Positions 1-9,821 of a stretch of DNA of 64,000 bases are shown here, piece after piece. The stretch lies in NCBI GenBank assembly GCA_036924085.1, contig JAVGWX010000004.1, forward strand, positions 37,301,793 through 37,365,792, read 5' to 3'. Source of the stretch: Ariolimax columbianus (lineage: Eukaryota > Mollusca > Gastropoda > Stylommatophora > Arionidae). The notes under the pieces were generated by a model. It saw nothing but the letters and a program-made list of their open reading frames with translations, did no database searches and had not been told where the DNA came from. A program made the position numbers and the translations under genes. Within the stretch, counting starts at the first letter, position 1. Every line of letters starts with the position of its first letter.

Positions 1-391
1 ATCTCAATTTCACTGCACACAAAAATTCTTGTTTACGTCTACAATATTAGCTTAAAGTATCAACATAACTAAGAACTATGTCACAGGAGAAGGAATTAAT
101 ATCCTATTTTGTTTAGCAACAAATAAAAACTATAATGATGTCAAAATAACAAATGTTTGAAACATTATTTAAGTTTACACTTTTAAAAAAATATATCTTT
201 CGCAAGACAAGTTATTTTATAAATGAATTGAAGTCAAACAGACTAGTTTCAAAATAATGCTTCTTGTTGAAAAAGTATATTATAGCCATTTTTATTTGTA
301 TAAATTGTATTCCTATTTATTTCTTACTGTACTAAACTATATGACAAAAACAGTGCCTAAGATGTGTAATTAGAGATCCTTCATCAATATC
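1..391. other. AT-rich intronic sequence, nothing recognised
   Basis: AT-rich sequence with no repeat unit, ORF or exon that I can recognise. By position it lies in the ZIP gene intron after the exon at 1120-1289. Confidence 0.5.
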
Positions 392-781
392 TTGCTGATA
401 CATACGGATCTTTACTTCACTCCACAAAATTGTTTACCTTCTGTATTCTCTCTGAAAACACACAGGAAATTCAACCACCAGCTCTACATTACTCTCCATG
501 CTGCCTTTGACTTAAGGGACAGATCTGCCTTGTGGAATGCCTTAAAACAAGTGAGAGTTCCCAGCATACTGCAACAGCTAATTGAGCATCTACACTGTAA
601 GATTAAAGCAAGAGTCTATCTTGGTCCCAATCTCTCCATGTTCTTTACATCACCCAGTGTCTTGCAAAGATGTGTCCTCACCCAGGCATTATTCTGCCAC
701 GTTCTGCTGCATCATGAGCTAGATTTTCAGCCAACTGGAGGTGCACAATCCCAGGACTCACTTTTGGATAGCTGTGTGTAA
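392..781 (+). pseudogene. LINE reverse transcriptase fragment
   Basis: An open stretch of 129 codons matching the RT core of non-LTR retrotransposons: ITLHAAFDLRDRSALWNALK corresponds to the usual (F/S)xxAFDSVDRxALWxxL block, followed by ARVYLGPNLS and a degraded (R)QGCVLxPALF block (LQRCVLTQALFCHVLL). The catalytic Asp of the first block survives (AAFD). The QG of the second block is lost and no YADD is readable, so it is dead. It is in the opposite orientation to the ZIP gene, inside its intron. Weak similarity may run on to about 930. Confidence 0.75.
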
Positions 782-1119
782 CCCATTTCAACTGCGCAGA
801 TGTTGTAATGATGCCAAACTCCAACCGTCAGACACTGATAAAACCACTTAAGCACCTAAAAGACCTTGCATCCAGATAAGGCCTCCACAACTGAATAGCA
901 AAAAATAAAATTTAGAACCTTGGATTCAACCCCATAATGACAAGGATTATTGTAGAAAGTTTAATTTCTTTATGAAATTATTCCTTTTCAGGTAGTACCT
1001 AACTCTACTGTCTTTCTCCACATTTATGAGTGTGAAACCTAAAATATTTGTATAGTTTAAATTTAAAACCAAAATTCTTAAATGAATAATTTATTGTTGA
1101 AGGTAGCAACATCACCTAC

Positions 1120-1289
1120 TTCTGGAATAAGCACCAACAAGCTTGTAGAGGCCAGGGAGCCAGCACCCATTGCTACCAGAAACTGGAGAATTCGCTTGAA
1201 GAATTTCTTATCCATAATAGGACCGAGACACGCTCCAATGTTGGAGAGGACAACCACAATGCTAGCAAATCCAATGCTGTAGCCCCAGG
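1120..1289 (-). CDS. SLC39A14-like: ZIP14/ZIP8-like metal transporter, exon encoding TM1-TM2
   Basis: Third coding exon found of a ZIP (SLC39, LIV-1 subfamily) divalent-metal transporter. The acceptor is CTCAG just above 1289 and the donor is GTAGGT at 1119-1114, giving 170 bp; a second possible donor (GTGATG) lies 4 nt further on. It reads WGYSIGFASIVVVLSNIG.. (TM1), a short KKFFKR loop, then TM2 ..FLVAMGAGSLASTSLLVLIPE. Family members have WGYG..., KKTFYKRLL and LIPE at these places. The exon starts with the last two bases of a codon; joined to the single G left by the exon at 4383-4560 this gives Ala before WGYS. By recall, vertebrate SLC39A14 has two mutually exclusive versions of this exon, also about 170 bp; only one copy is seen here. 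The metal-binding TM4-TM5 part lies off the left edge. Known family role: uptake of Zn, Mn and Fe at the plasma membrane or endosomes. Confidence 0.88.
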
Positions 1290-1420
1290 CTGAGAAAAGT
1301 TGAAATGCGCAAAAATAATTTGCAATAATTTATGTTGTTTAGAAAGGATTATGTTTGTGTGGGATGTGATATTAGAATTGAATGCTGTTATAGATAGCCA
1401 AAACTAAAGAAGTAGAATTC

Positions 1421-1704
1421 TTCTTCTTCTTCTTCGTTCATCCTCAGATCAAGGTTCCGGTTTCTCTTACAAAGGACACCGTTGTTTGTAATGCTGTTTC
1501 ATCTCCATACAGCTTCTGTCTCATATCTGTCTCACGAGGCCAGCATTGTTCTTTCTTTTCTTGCGTAAGCATGCAGCTTTGTAGGATGTGTTCGACGGTC
1601 ATGATATGCTCCCCACATGGGCACCTGTCATCTGTCCCAATCCTCATTTTGTTGTAAAGATGACTCTTGAGTCTGTTATGACCAGTTCTCAGTCTGAAGA
1701 TGAT
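1421..1704 (-). pseudogene. I-clade LINE 3' end, 5'-truncated, with TSD
   Basis: The minus strand reads the Cys-rich C-terminus of an RNase-H type (I/Jockey) LINE: MRIGTDDRCPCGEHIMTVEHILQSC, then PRETDMRQKLYG. The 3' end is a short (GAA)n tail. A 9-bp duplication, GTAGAATTC, flanks it at 1412-1420 and 1705-1713. It is a short 5'-truncated target-primed insertion in ZIP intron 2. Confidence 0.8.
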
Positions 1705-1962
1705 GTAGAATTCAAGAATGAAAGCAAAAAAAGAATGAGAAAGTAGATAAAGGAGATGACATTTGTGATGATGATATTTATTATAATAATGATGAAGACA
1801 ATCACGATGAGTATAAGAAACAATTATTGTTATTCTGCATTATTTTGTAATTATTCATCATAAATGGCACCCGGAGTGATCAATAACGTTTCAATTGTAT
1901 CAATTATGCTGGAGACTCCCTTTCAAATCACAGTAATTGTTGATGATCCCTCGCCTCCCCTA

Positions 1963-2024
1963 CTCTCTCACTCTCTCTATCTCTCTCTCTATCTCTGTCT
2001 CTATCTCTCTCTCTCTCTCTCACA
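1963..2024. repeat. (CT)n microsatellite
   Basis: Run of CTCTCT broken by TAT and TGT triplets. It gives spurious Leu/Tyr/Ser-rich ORFs. Confidence 0.9.
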
Positions 2025-2184
2025 TCATGTCTCTAGTACTAGAAACTTTGTGTTCACTTGCTGTGCCCTCTAGCCCTTCCCTTTCAACAACATGCTCAAA
2101 CAAATAGAATTATTTTTGTTCAATGAGTGTGATAAGCTGCTTTCATACATTGTCTTCCATCAGCATTTCATCAACAATTATTTC

Positions 2185-2385
2185 TTCTTCTTCGGTGTCC
2201 ATCCTAAAAAGGAAGTTGTGACAATGTGTCGCAGCTTGAATTGAGGCTGCAATATCTGTGATTTTCGGCCAAACACATCCGGTTTTAGCTGGCTTTTTTT
2301 GGGTGCCAGGTTTGCCTTTCTACTGTGATCCCTATTTTCTTAACCAGACTACACTAGTGCAGTCTGTTTCCAGGTCACCCCTTGG
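2185..2385 (-). mobile_element. SINE family S5, diverged copy
   Basis: Diverged minus-orientation copy of the S5 family seen well preserved at 30224-30587 and 35705-36063. Recognisable blocks are the TTCTTCTTCTTCG end, GCTGCAATATCTG, CCAAACACATCCG and GCAGTCTGTTTCCAGG. A second copy in the opposite orientation abuts it. Confidence 0.6.
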
Positions 2386-2404
2386 ATGTGGCATAGGGTA
2401 TAGA

Positions 2405-2575
2405 TCAGCTTTAGCTTGCGAACACTGATGCAAGCAGCCAGGTTAAATATTGCAGTCAAGCTGTAAACTAGCAACACAACGCATTCCGTTCTCCAGACAC
2501 ATCTTGCTACTTGCAAAGCCTTGTTCATGGCTTGGTAACGGCAGGTTGAAAACGAATGCAGAAGAAGAAAAAGAA
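2405..2575 (+). mobile_element. SINE family S5, 3' half
   Basis: Plus-orientation 3' half of an S5 element: ATATTGCAGTCAAGCTGTAA, CACAACGCATTCCGTTCTCC, CTTGCTACTTGCAAAGCC and the terminal GAAGAAGAAAAAG tail. It directly precedes the 37-bp minisatellite at 2578. Confidence 0.75.
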
Positions 2576-2577
2576 CC

Positions 2578-3065
2578 TGTATCACTTTTTATCCCTACAC
2601 AATCAACCATGTCCTGTATCACTTTTAGTCCCTACACAATCAACCATGTCCTGTATCACTTTTTGTCCCTACACAATCAACCATTTCCTGTATCACTTTT
2701 TGTCCCTACATAATCAACCATTTCCTGTATCACTTTTTGTCCCTACACAATCAACTATGTCCTGTATCACTTTTTGTCCCTACACAATCAACTATGTCCT
2801 GTATCACTTTTTGTCCCTACACAATCAACTATGTCCTGTATCACTTTTTGTCCCTACACAATCAACCATTTCCTGTATCACTTTTTGTCCCTACATAATC
2901 AACCATTTCCTGTATCACTTTTTGTCCCTACACAATCAACCATTTCCTGTATCACTTTTTGTCCCTACACAATCAAACCATGTCCTGTATCACGTTTTGT
3001 CCCTACACAATCCACCATGTCCTGTATCACTTTTTGTCCCTAAACAATCAACCATTTCCTTTATA
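2578..3065. repeat. 37-bp minisatellite, about 13 units
   Basis: Unit: CCCTACACAATCAACC, A/T-TGTCCTGTATCAC, TTTTTGTC (period 37 from successive CCCTACAC starts at 2593 and 2630). Variants are point changes such as CACAATC/CATAATC and ATGTCC/TTTCC. Because 37 is not a multiple of 3, all plus frames cycle through the same peptide set without stops, which produces long artificial ORFs. Confidence 0.95.
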
Positions 3066-3235
3066 ACTTTTGTTTGTTTTCGCTATTATGACATTACATA
3101 TTTGCATATTAAAAGATTCTGTCAGTCACTTATATTTCTTATTTTCTGTAATGGATTACTATATATTATCAGATAACATTAAAGCCTTTATCATTGTTTT
3201 ATTCATTTACTTAATCACTTCTCTTCTACCCTAAC

Positions 3236-3700
3236 AGTAGTACATCCCACCTCTCTGCGACACCGTATGAGGTGTAGAGGTTTGCCAAAGAGATTATCAG
3301 ACTGTTCTATCTACCATCTGTCATTTGGTACCAGGGACTGTTGTATTTTGTCATTCCATCATACTTTGGGATGTTCTCGTGATCTGGTTTCCCACCTTTT
3401 CACCTGCCATGATTTCCGTAGCACCCTGACCTCTCTCACTCCACAGACATGATCAAAGAACCACAGTTGAGACTGCTTCACTTGAGCTTCTGTTTCGTGA
3501 TCTTGATGCATTGTCTGATTAGTTAAAGAATAATGTCCCATCGTGTATCTTGGATCACCTTTCTTATGTACCTCATTTCTGAGAATTGCTGCTGACTTTT
3601 TGAGGTTGTGGTCATTGTCCATGACGCACATCCCTGTCAGAACAAGTACATATGTGGACCAGCATTCATCCATCTTTTATTTTTTGGTTGCTCATTTCCC
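3236..3700 (-). pseudogene. LINE C-terminal fragment
   Basis: Minus-strand reading resembles the tail of RTE/CR1-type LINE proteins: QLWFFDHVCGVREVRVLRKS, WQVKRWETRSREHPKVWW, then NDKIQQSLVPNDRW (usual pattern LxWFGHVxRMxxxR..GRPKxxWxD). Stops interrupt it. It lies in ZIP intron 2. Confidence 0.55.
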
Positions 3701-4042
3701 TTTTGTTGATGAATTGTATATCATAGAAACATTTAGCGGTTGCAGTGTTTCATGCAGCTAAATCTTCTTTGATATGTAACATGCATTAAATCTGTTTTCA
3801 TGTCTGCAGCTTTCTCTTTCTTTGTTGTTCACTCTCTTCAATTTTTAGCAGTCCTTCCATCAAATGGCTTATATAAAAAATGTTGCTGCATTCACATCTA
3901 ACATATACTGGTTTCTTTTTAAAAAAGTCCAAAACAATAATACAGAACAATTACAAGAATTCTGGCCCTTCAGAGAACAACAATGTTAGGAGCTATTCAC
4001 TGCCATAATACCAAAATTCTCATATGTTATGTTATATCAGGT

Positions 4043-4361
4043 CAGGTCAGGTCATCCCGTAACCGATGAGGTCGTTGGGGCACACATGAAAACATCCTCA
4101 CAAATCATGCCACCCTTCTCTGTCAGCAGCCACTGCCTGTGCCCAGGTTAAACTTTAGTCTGGTCACATCTTTCTTTGGGACTCCCTTCAATTGCAGACG
4201 CATAGTCATCATAACCAGATCGTGATCGCTTCCTATTTCCACTCCGGAGAAACTTCTCGTTTTATCGGTGCTGATACTAGATCTAAACCTCCTCTCGACC
4301 AGTATATAGTCAATTTGGCTGTGCACCTCATTGTAGGGTTATGCCATGTCCAGCGTTATAT
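4043..4361 (-). pseudogene. LINE endonuclease-domain fragment
   Basis: The end of an APE-type endonuclease: HSQIDYILVERRFRSSI, TRSFSGVEIGSDHDLVMMTM, RLKFNLGTG. The catalytic SDHDLV motif and the QIDYILV strand are intact; upstream it frameshifts (RWTWHNPTM). It begins about 20 nt past the donor of ZIP exon 4383-4560, which is unusually close. Confidence 0.8.
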
Positions 4362-4382
4362 AACAATCTAAATTAGTGTTAC

Positions 4383-4560
4383 CTTCAACCGCGCTTGGCC
4401 TCCTATGTTTGCGTTTATGTTCTCTGCCTTTATTAATTCCATCTGAGCAGTTTTCAGAAGTCAAGGTGTTGAAGACAACTGGAAGTGCATTGATGAATCC
4501 CTCTGCATTAAGTTGATTTTCAAATGCAAAGCTCTGAAATACTTCTGGTATCCCTGGGCA
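4383..4560 (-). CDS. SLC39A14-like: ZIP14/ZIP8-like metal transporter, ectodomain exon ending in RPSAVE
   Basis: Second coding exon, 178 bp. Acceptor TTCCAG lies directly above 4560 and donor G|GTAACA at 4382. It opens in phase 0, matching the phase-0 donor of the first exon, and closes with one extra base, matching the exon at 1120-1289. Its 59 codons begin CPGIPEVFQSF, pass through INALPVVFNTLTSENCSDG, have a basic stretch (GREHKRKHR) and end RRPSAVE. RPSAVE directly before WGYG is a hallmark of the ZIP8/ZIP14 branch, so this is strong family evidence. The usual Cys-Pro core of the ectodomain (CPxxL) reads L-P-V-V here, so that Cys is missing. A LINE endonuclease fragment begins about 20 nt inside the downstream intron. 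Intron 2 (4382-1290) is 3.1 kb. Confidence 0.87.
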
Positions 4561-4711
4561 CTGGAACACATACAACCAAATATATCTAGTAAATAAGGGA
4601 ATGTAAGTATCCAATCAAAGAATGATATCAGAAGTTCAGCAAAATATAGGTATCTAATCATAGAATTATTTGAGAAAACTAGCACCATATGTGTAGGCAA
4701 TCTTATTTTTG

Positions 4712-4945
4712 TGCTCTTCTTTGTTCGTCTTCAGACGAGTTATTGTTGTTGTTGGTGTCAGTGTTGTTGTTGTTGTCAGTGTTGTTGTTGTCAGTGTTAT
4801 TGTTGTCAGTGTTGTTGTTGTTGTCAGTGTTGTTGTTGTTGTCAGTGTTGTTGTTGTCAGTGTTGTTGTTGTCAGTGTTGTTGTTGTCAGTGTTGTTGTT
4901 GTCAGTGTTGTTGTTGTTGTTGTTGTCAGTGTTGTTGTTGTTGAA
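4712..4945. repeat. GTT/GTTGTC compound microsatellite
   Basis: Irregular repeats of GTTGTTGTC-AGT (12- to 15-bp units). A tail-like CTTCTTTGTTCGTCTTCAGA precedes it, the same end seen at 9158, so it may have grown from a retroelement tail. It translates as poly-Asn/Asp, poly-Val or poly-Cys; none of these is a gene. Confidence 0.85.
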
Positions 4946-5281
4946 TACCCACAACGAGTAAGATTATTCTTTTGTGCGCCCTGAAAAGGGTGTTAAGTGG
5001 CGATTTGCAGTATCGTTCCTCACATCCTTAGTGTGCTGATAAAGGTGGACTGAGGTCCTTCAGGTGGTTGTGCTTTGCTAGGCTTCATCTGCGTGTCGCT
5101 CACTACTACGGTGATCATGTCAATCTCCCACCTTGTTAACCAGCTGCCATACAAAACAGTGCATTTCCAAGGCATACTGTTTTAATAGGAAGCAACAGTC
5201 TCTCTGCACAAGGTGCTATCCCTTACACACGCCCTGCTACCTACATGCAATCAAAGAACTACATCATGAAGTCCAGCAAGT

Positions 5282-5585
5282 GAAAGTCTACAATGCAATA
5301 ATTACATCAAGAAGTAAACACATATACATATCAGCAACCAAAGGCATGCACCATAAAACATGTAATTCAACAACCAAAGACATACACCTTAAAACAGGAA
5401 AGTCTACAATCAAAGACATGCACTATAAAACATGTAAGTCAACAACTAAAGACAAGCACCATAAAACATGTAAAGCAACAATTAAAGGCATACACCATAA
5501 AACATTTCAGGCAACAATTAAAGACATACGCTATAAAACATGTAAAGCAACAATTAAAGGCATATACCATAGAACATGTCAACAA
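5282..5585. repeat. 36-bp minisatellite, left block
   Basis: About 8 diverged units of CATAAAACATGTAA, (A/G)TCAACAA(C/T), CAAAGACATACAC. The period is mostly 36 bp, against 40 bp in the right-hand block (6160-6715). A LINE 3' end separates the two. Confidence 0.85.
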
Positions 5586-6155
5586 TCTTTCATACAAGGT
5601 GCCTCCGGAGATTGTTCAAAATAAAGCGACAAGATAGGCTACCAGACACTGAGATCCTCATGAAGGCAAAAATGCTGAGCATCCACACATATTTGCAGAA
5701 GATCCAGATAAGGTCGGCACATCTTGCGCATGCCAGACAACCGCATCCCAAAACAACTAATGTATGGTGAGCTGAAAGATGGCCTGCGTGAAGCTGGTTG
5801 CCAAAAGAAGCGTTTCAAAGACTCCTTCAGAGTATCTCTGACACGCTTCCGCATCGATACAAACGCATGGGAATGTCTCGCACAGGACCGCAAGGCATGG
5901 CGTAAAGCCATCATCAGAGGCAAATCCATTGCTGAGGAGCGACGGACCTCCGAAACACAGAAAAAAACGCACTTTGCGTAAAGACAAAACAACTGACACT
6001 CACATGTCCAACTCTGACATTAAATGCTACGTATGTGGAAGGATTTTCCGAGTCAGAATTAGACTATACGGCCAACTCCAAACTCACTGGTGAGATGTAG
6101 CACAACATGTCTGTCTGCTGTTGTCCTCATCGCTTGTGATGGACGGCTATTATTA
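5586..6155 (+). pseudogene. LINE 3' end (C-terminal zinc knuckle and 3' hairpin) inside a minisatellite
   Basis: Read in two frames: KIKRQDRLPDTEILMKAKML, SIHTYLQKIQIRSAHLAHAR, then MPDNRIPKQLMYGELKDGLR, GCQKKRFKDSFRVSLTRF, WECLAQDRKAWRKAI. It ends in a zinc-finger-like CYVCGRIFRVRIRL..H. This is the conserved C-terminus of a common animal non-LTR element. At least two frameshifts make it inactive. The 3' end has a hairpin at 6123-6144 (GTCCTCATCG..GTGATGGAC) followed by CTATTATTATTA. Minisatellite units lie on both sides. Confidence 0.85.
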
Positions 6156-6159
6156 TTAT

Positions 6160-6715
6160 GTCAATAATCAAAGACACACACCATAAAACATGTAAATCAA
6201 CAATTAATCAAAGACATACACCATAAAACATGTAAATCAACAATTAATCAAAGACACACACCATAAAACATGTAAGTCAGCAAACAATCAAAGACATACA
6301 CCATAAAACATGTAAGTCAACAATTAATCAAAGACACACACCATAAAACATGTAAGTCAGCAAACAATCAAAGACATACACCACAAAACATGTAAATCAA
6401 CAATTAATCAAAGACAAACACCATAAAACATGTAAATCAACAATTAATCAAAGACACACACCATAAAACATGTAAGTCAGCAATCAATCAAAGACATACA
6501 CCATAAAACATGTAAGTCAACAATCAATCAAAGACATACACCATAAAACATGTGAGTCAACAATCAATCAAAGACACACACCATAAAACATGTAAGTCAA
6601 CAATCAATCAAAGACATACACCATAAAACATGTGAGTCAACAATCAATCAAAGACACACACCATAAAACATGTAAGTCAACAATCAATCAAAGACATACA
6701 TCATATAAAATCAGC
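6160..6715. repeat. 40-bp minisatellite, right block, about 14 units
   Basis: Unit: CCATAAAACATGTAA, (A/G)TCAACAATTAATC, AAAGACATACA. Each unit has a 4-bp AATC/AATT extension compared with the 36-bp block on the left. Units alternate between CACACA and CATACA and between TTAATC and TCAATC, so pairs or triplets of units were copied together. Confidence 0.93.
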
Positions 6716-7132
6716 AAGGTGTTAATATTAAAGTATGACTCTGATAACGACAATATATCGATTTTATCACTCAGACATAATGATGATATATGTCATAGAA
6801 ATTAAATAAAACGTTCAAAAAACCACACAAGAAACAAAATCAGAGGTCAGATGTTGAGAATATGATGTATTGTAATTCGGTAAGGAGATACAGTAAGAAA
6901 TCAAATATGACTTTATTAATATATAAAACACATTTTAAAATGTTGTAACCATGACAAAAATATATCCAGTTGCAGATATAAGTTTAGATTATTATTCTAT
7001 AGTGATTAAAATAGCCATATGACTTAAATATATAGGAAGAAGATATAGAAACGATCTTTAAATAGAGATACTAGCATTAAAGCAGCCAGACATCAATCAG
7101 AAATTCCTTGTAAAATTAAAACAATATATATA

Positions 7133-8055
7133 CGAGGAGTGTTCAAACCAAACCGGGACTTTTTGTTTTTGTTCTACCTGTTTGGATTATATCGTGTTGG
7201 AACTACTATCATTAGTTAGGGGCACTTGTGTCCTATTACTGCTAGGGGGGCCCATTTGCCATGGGCCAGTCACGTGACAGACAAATAGAAATGGTGGACA
7301 ACACTGTTAGTGCTTGCATGGAACTGTGTGTTGTGATGAAGTTTTTTGTGAAAGAAGACGTGAGACCTGTGGAAATTTACAGAATACTGCAATCCCAATA
7401 CGGTGATGAGACACTCAGCCGCAGTAAGACATTTGAATGGTGTAAATGATTTAAAGAAGGCCGTACATTCGTGAGTGGTGATCCAGGCCGTGGTGGCTCT
7501 TAACCCACCACAGTCATTCCTGTGAATATCCAGATTCTGGAACGCCTTATCCTGGATGTTGATTTCTACTCCGTTGTGCCACTATCAACACCGAACAGTA
7601 CATACGCCTTTTGAGTGTTGTGCATAGCCGTCTGCGGAAAAAAACGGCCTGATTTTATCACCAAGAGCGTTTTGCTCCTGCAAGATGACGTTCGACATCA
7701 TACGGCTCACCGCACTTTGTGGCATCTACAGAAACTCGGCTGGGGGGTGTTGGCCACATCCACCTTACAGCCCAGACCTCGCTCCAAGCGATTTCCACCT
7801 GTTTGAACGCCTACAATATTTCCTGGGTGGTCAGCAATTCGGTACTGATGACGAAGTGAAACAGACTGCCCTAGATTGGTTCAGCGCTACTAAGAAATAT
7901 TTCTATGTTGAAGCTTTCGAAGCATTGCTTAAATGTTGGGATGGGTGCTTAATCGTTGCAGAAGATTATAACGAAAAATAAACGGCATTTTAACTACCTG
8001 AAACAAAAATATATTTTCATTACAAAAAAGTTCCTGTTTGACTTATTGCCGCTCG
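7133..8055 (+). mobile_element. Internally deleted mariner transposon
   Basis: Imperfect inverted ends of about 31 bp: left CGAGGAGTGTTCAAACC.., right (inverted) CGAGCGGCAATAAGTCAAAC. The left flank is TA; the right flank is TT, so one TA may have mutated. The transposase starts at ATG 7261 with an N-terminal HTH region (KEDVRPVEIYRILQSQYGDE, SKTFEWCK, a stop, FKEGRTFVSGDPGRG). The C-terminal part resumes with LLQDDVRHHTAHRT, HPPYSPDLAPSDFHLF and AEDYNEK. The middle with the first catalytic Asp is missing and there are stops and frameshifts, so it is non-autonomous. At about 920 bp it is shorter than the usual 1.3 kb. It sits in ZIP intron 1. Confidence 0.88.
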
Positions 8056-8084
8056 TTTATGAAAGCACACAAATAGAGAATTTC

Positions 8085-8640
8085 AGAGTTTCTCCTATCT
8101 AGTTTATTTTAGAGCGGAAGAAGGCAGATGTGAAAAAGAAATCAGAAAGAGAATAGGTATGGCCAAGATGGTATTCAGCAACATGCGACACATACTGACA
8201 TCCGAACAGATAAATCGTAAATTGAAAATGATAGTTGTCAGATGACGCAGAAACATGGACACTGAACAACAAGTTGGAAAAGAGTATTGAAGCCTTTGAA
8301 ATGTGAGTATATAGGCGATTAGATCGCATTTCTTGGAAAGAGAAGAAAAGAAATGTGGAGGTATTGAAAAAGTTGGGGGTGAAAAGAGAATTAATGTCCG
8401 AAATCAGGGACAGACAGTTAAGTTATTTGGGTCATATAACAAGATCTTGTTGAAGACCATACTAGAGGGTAGGGCGGAAGGGAGTCGTTCAAGTGGCAGA
8501 TAACGTTATAAGTGAATGGATAACATCAGGAGATAGACTGGAAAAAGTATGTCAGATTCACCATTATGACAAGAGATAGAATACACTGGAGATTCATTGC
8601 AGTCTACCTTCGATAGGGAGATGGCACTTGAACTGAACTG
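8085..8640 (+). pseudogene. LINE C-terminal fragment
   Basis: Same family as the element that follows. Readable blocks are FQSFSYLGSIYSRAEEGRCE, KEIRKRIGMAKMVFSNMRHI, SHFLEREEKKCGGIEK and a degraded DNIRRQTGKSMSD. Several stops and frame changes are present. The order matches the LINE tail from the strand after the YADD motif to the stop. Confidence 0.7.
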
Positions 8641-8919
8641 AATAGAAAACATGGAACAATACAAAAGAGGAAGCCTAGAAGAGAATGTACATATTAGGTG
8701 GGAATGAACAAAAACAAGATTGCAAGCAGCATATACAAATCTGCTGTTAAAATAATAGGATAAATCAATTGTGCAAGTATAGGAAATACCAGAGCTCTTT
8801 ATCAGTGGAATGTCAATTAATAATCTCAGATTTGTAGAGTAGACCGTTCTGATAGCTGAAAGTGAACAAGAATTACAAGAATCGGTGATTCGAGTACATA
8901 ACAAATGTCAGGTATATAA

Positions 8920-9060
8920 GTTGGACGTGAACACTTAGAAAATGAAAACTATGGATTAGACATGAACACTGAGAAAATAAGAAATATGGATTGGATATGA
9001 ACACTGAGAAAATAAAAAATATTGAGTGAACATGAACATTGAAAAAATTAAAACTTTGAC
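8920..9060. repeat. 35-bp x4 tandem repeat from LINE sequence
   Basis: Four diverged units of TTGGATATGAACAC, TGAGAAAATAA, AAAATATGGA. The underlying LINE peptide is LDMNTEKIKTM. The last unit runs into the intact downstream LINE frame (MNIEKIKTLTIGK). Confidence 0.75.
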
Positions 9061-9157
9061 AATTGGCAAAGTAAACCACAATCTGCTCTCAAATATAAGA
9101 TTAGGTGATCAAACAATAGAACATGCCAAAAGCTTCTCCTATATTGGAAATATATTC

Positions 9158-9310
9158 TTCCTCTTCTTCGTTTGTCTTCAGACTTCGACCTCAATGACTC
9201 TAACAAAGACAGCAGCCAACTCGGCGCTGTGTACACTTTCAAACAGTTTTCCATGGAAGGATACTGGTTTCTGTCACGTGTTACTTCTTTCACCATGATA
9301 GGTAGGTCTG
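9158..9310 (-). mobile_element. Short GAA-tailed insertion within LINE
   Basis: It interrupts the LINE between SFSYIGN and the GRCEIEIRR block. On the minus strand it ends TCTGAAGACAAACGAAGAAG, a tail like the I-clade LINE/S5 SINE tails. The body is not recognised and no clear TSD was found. Confidence 0.5.
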
Positions 9311-9379
9311 AAACAGGCGCAGGTAGATGCGAAATAGAAATCAGAAGAGAATAGGGATGGCCAAGTTTGTTTTCACCAA

Positions 9380-9740
9380 CATGAGTCACATATTTACATT
9401 CAAGCAAGTCATGAGTCACATATTTACATTCAAGCAAGTCATGAGTCACATATTTACATTCAAGCATGTCATGAGTCACATATTTACATTCAAGCAAGTC
9501 ATGAGTCACATATTTACATTCAAACAAGTCATGAGTCACATATTTACATTCAAGCAAGTCATGAGTCACATATTTACATTCAAGCAAGTCATGAGTTACA
9601 TATTTACATTCAAGCAAGTCATGAGTCACATATTTACATTCAAGCAAGTCATGAGTCACATATTTACATTCAAACCAGTCATGAGTCACATATTTACATT
9701 CAAGCAAGTCATGAGTCACATATTTACATTCAAACAATTA
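9380..9740. repeat. 30-bp x12 minisatellite encoding MSHIFTFKQV
   Basis: Exact 30-bp period (ATGAGTCACATATTTACATT, CAAGCAAGTC). Each unit is one in-frame copy of the LINE decapeptide MSHIFTFKQV, with few variants (KHV, KPV, SYI). Ordinary LINE sequence precedes it (GMAKFVFTN) and follows it (THKFKMKAINYY). Confidence 0.95.
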
Positions 9741-9821
9741 ACTCACAAATTTAAAATGAAAGCGATCAACTACTATTTATACTCATCATTACTGTCTAGT
9801 GTAGAATATGGACAATGAACA

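Noticed and set aside
2556..3176. 206-codon ORF of repeated LHNQPFPVSLFVPT
   Set aside because: Product of a stop-free 37-bp repeat unit; other plus frames give the same peptides. No start context or homology.
4703..4961. Poly-Asn/Asp, poly-Val and poly-Cys ORFs
   Set aside because: GTT/GTC microsatellite read in different frames.
6160..6715. CRISPR-like regularity
   Set aside because: Units are contiguous with no unique spacers; eukaryotic minisatellite.
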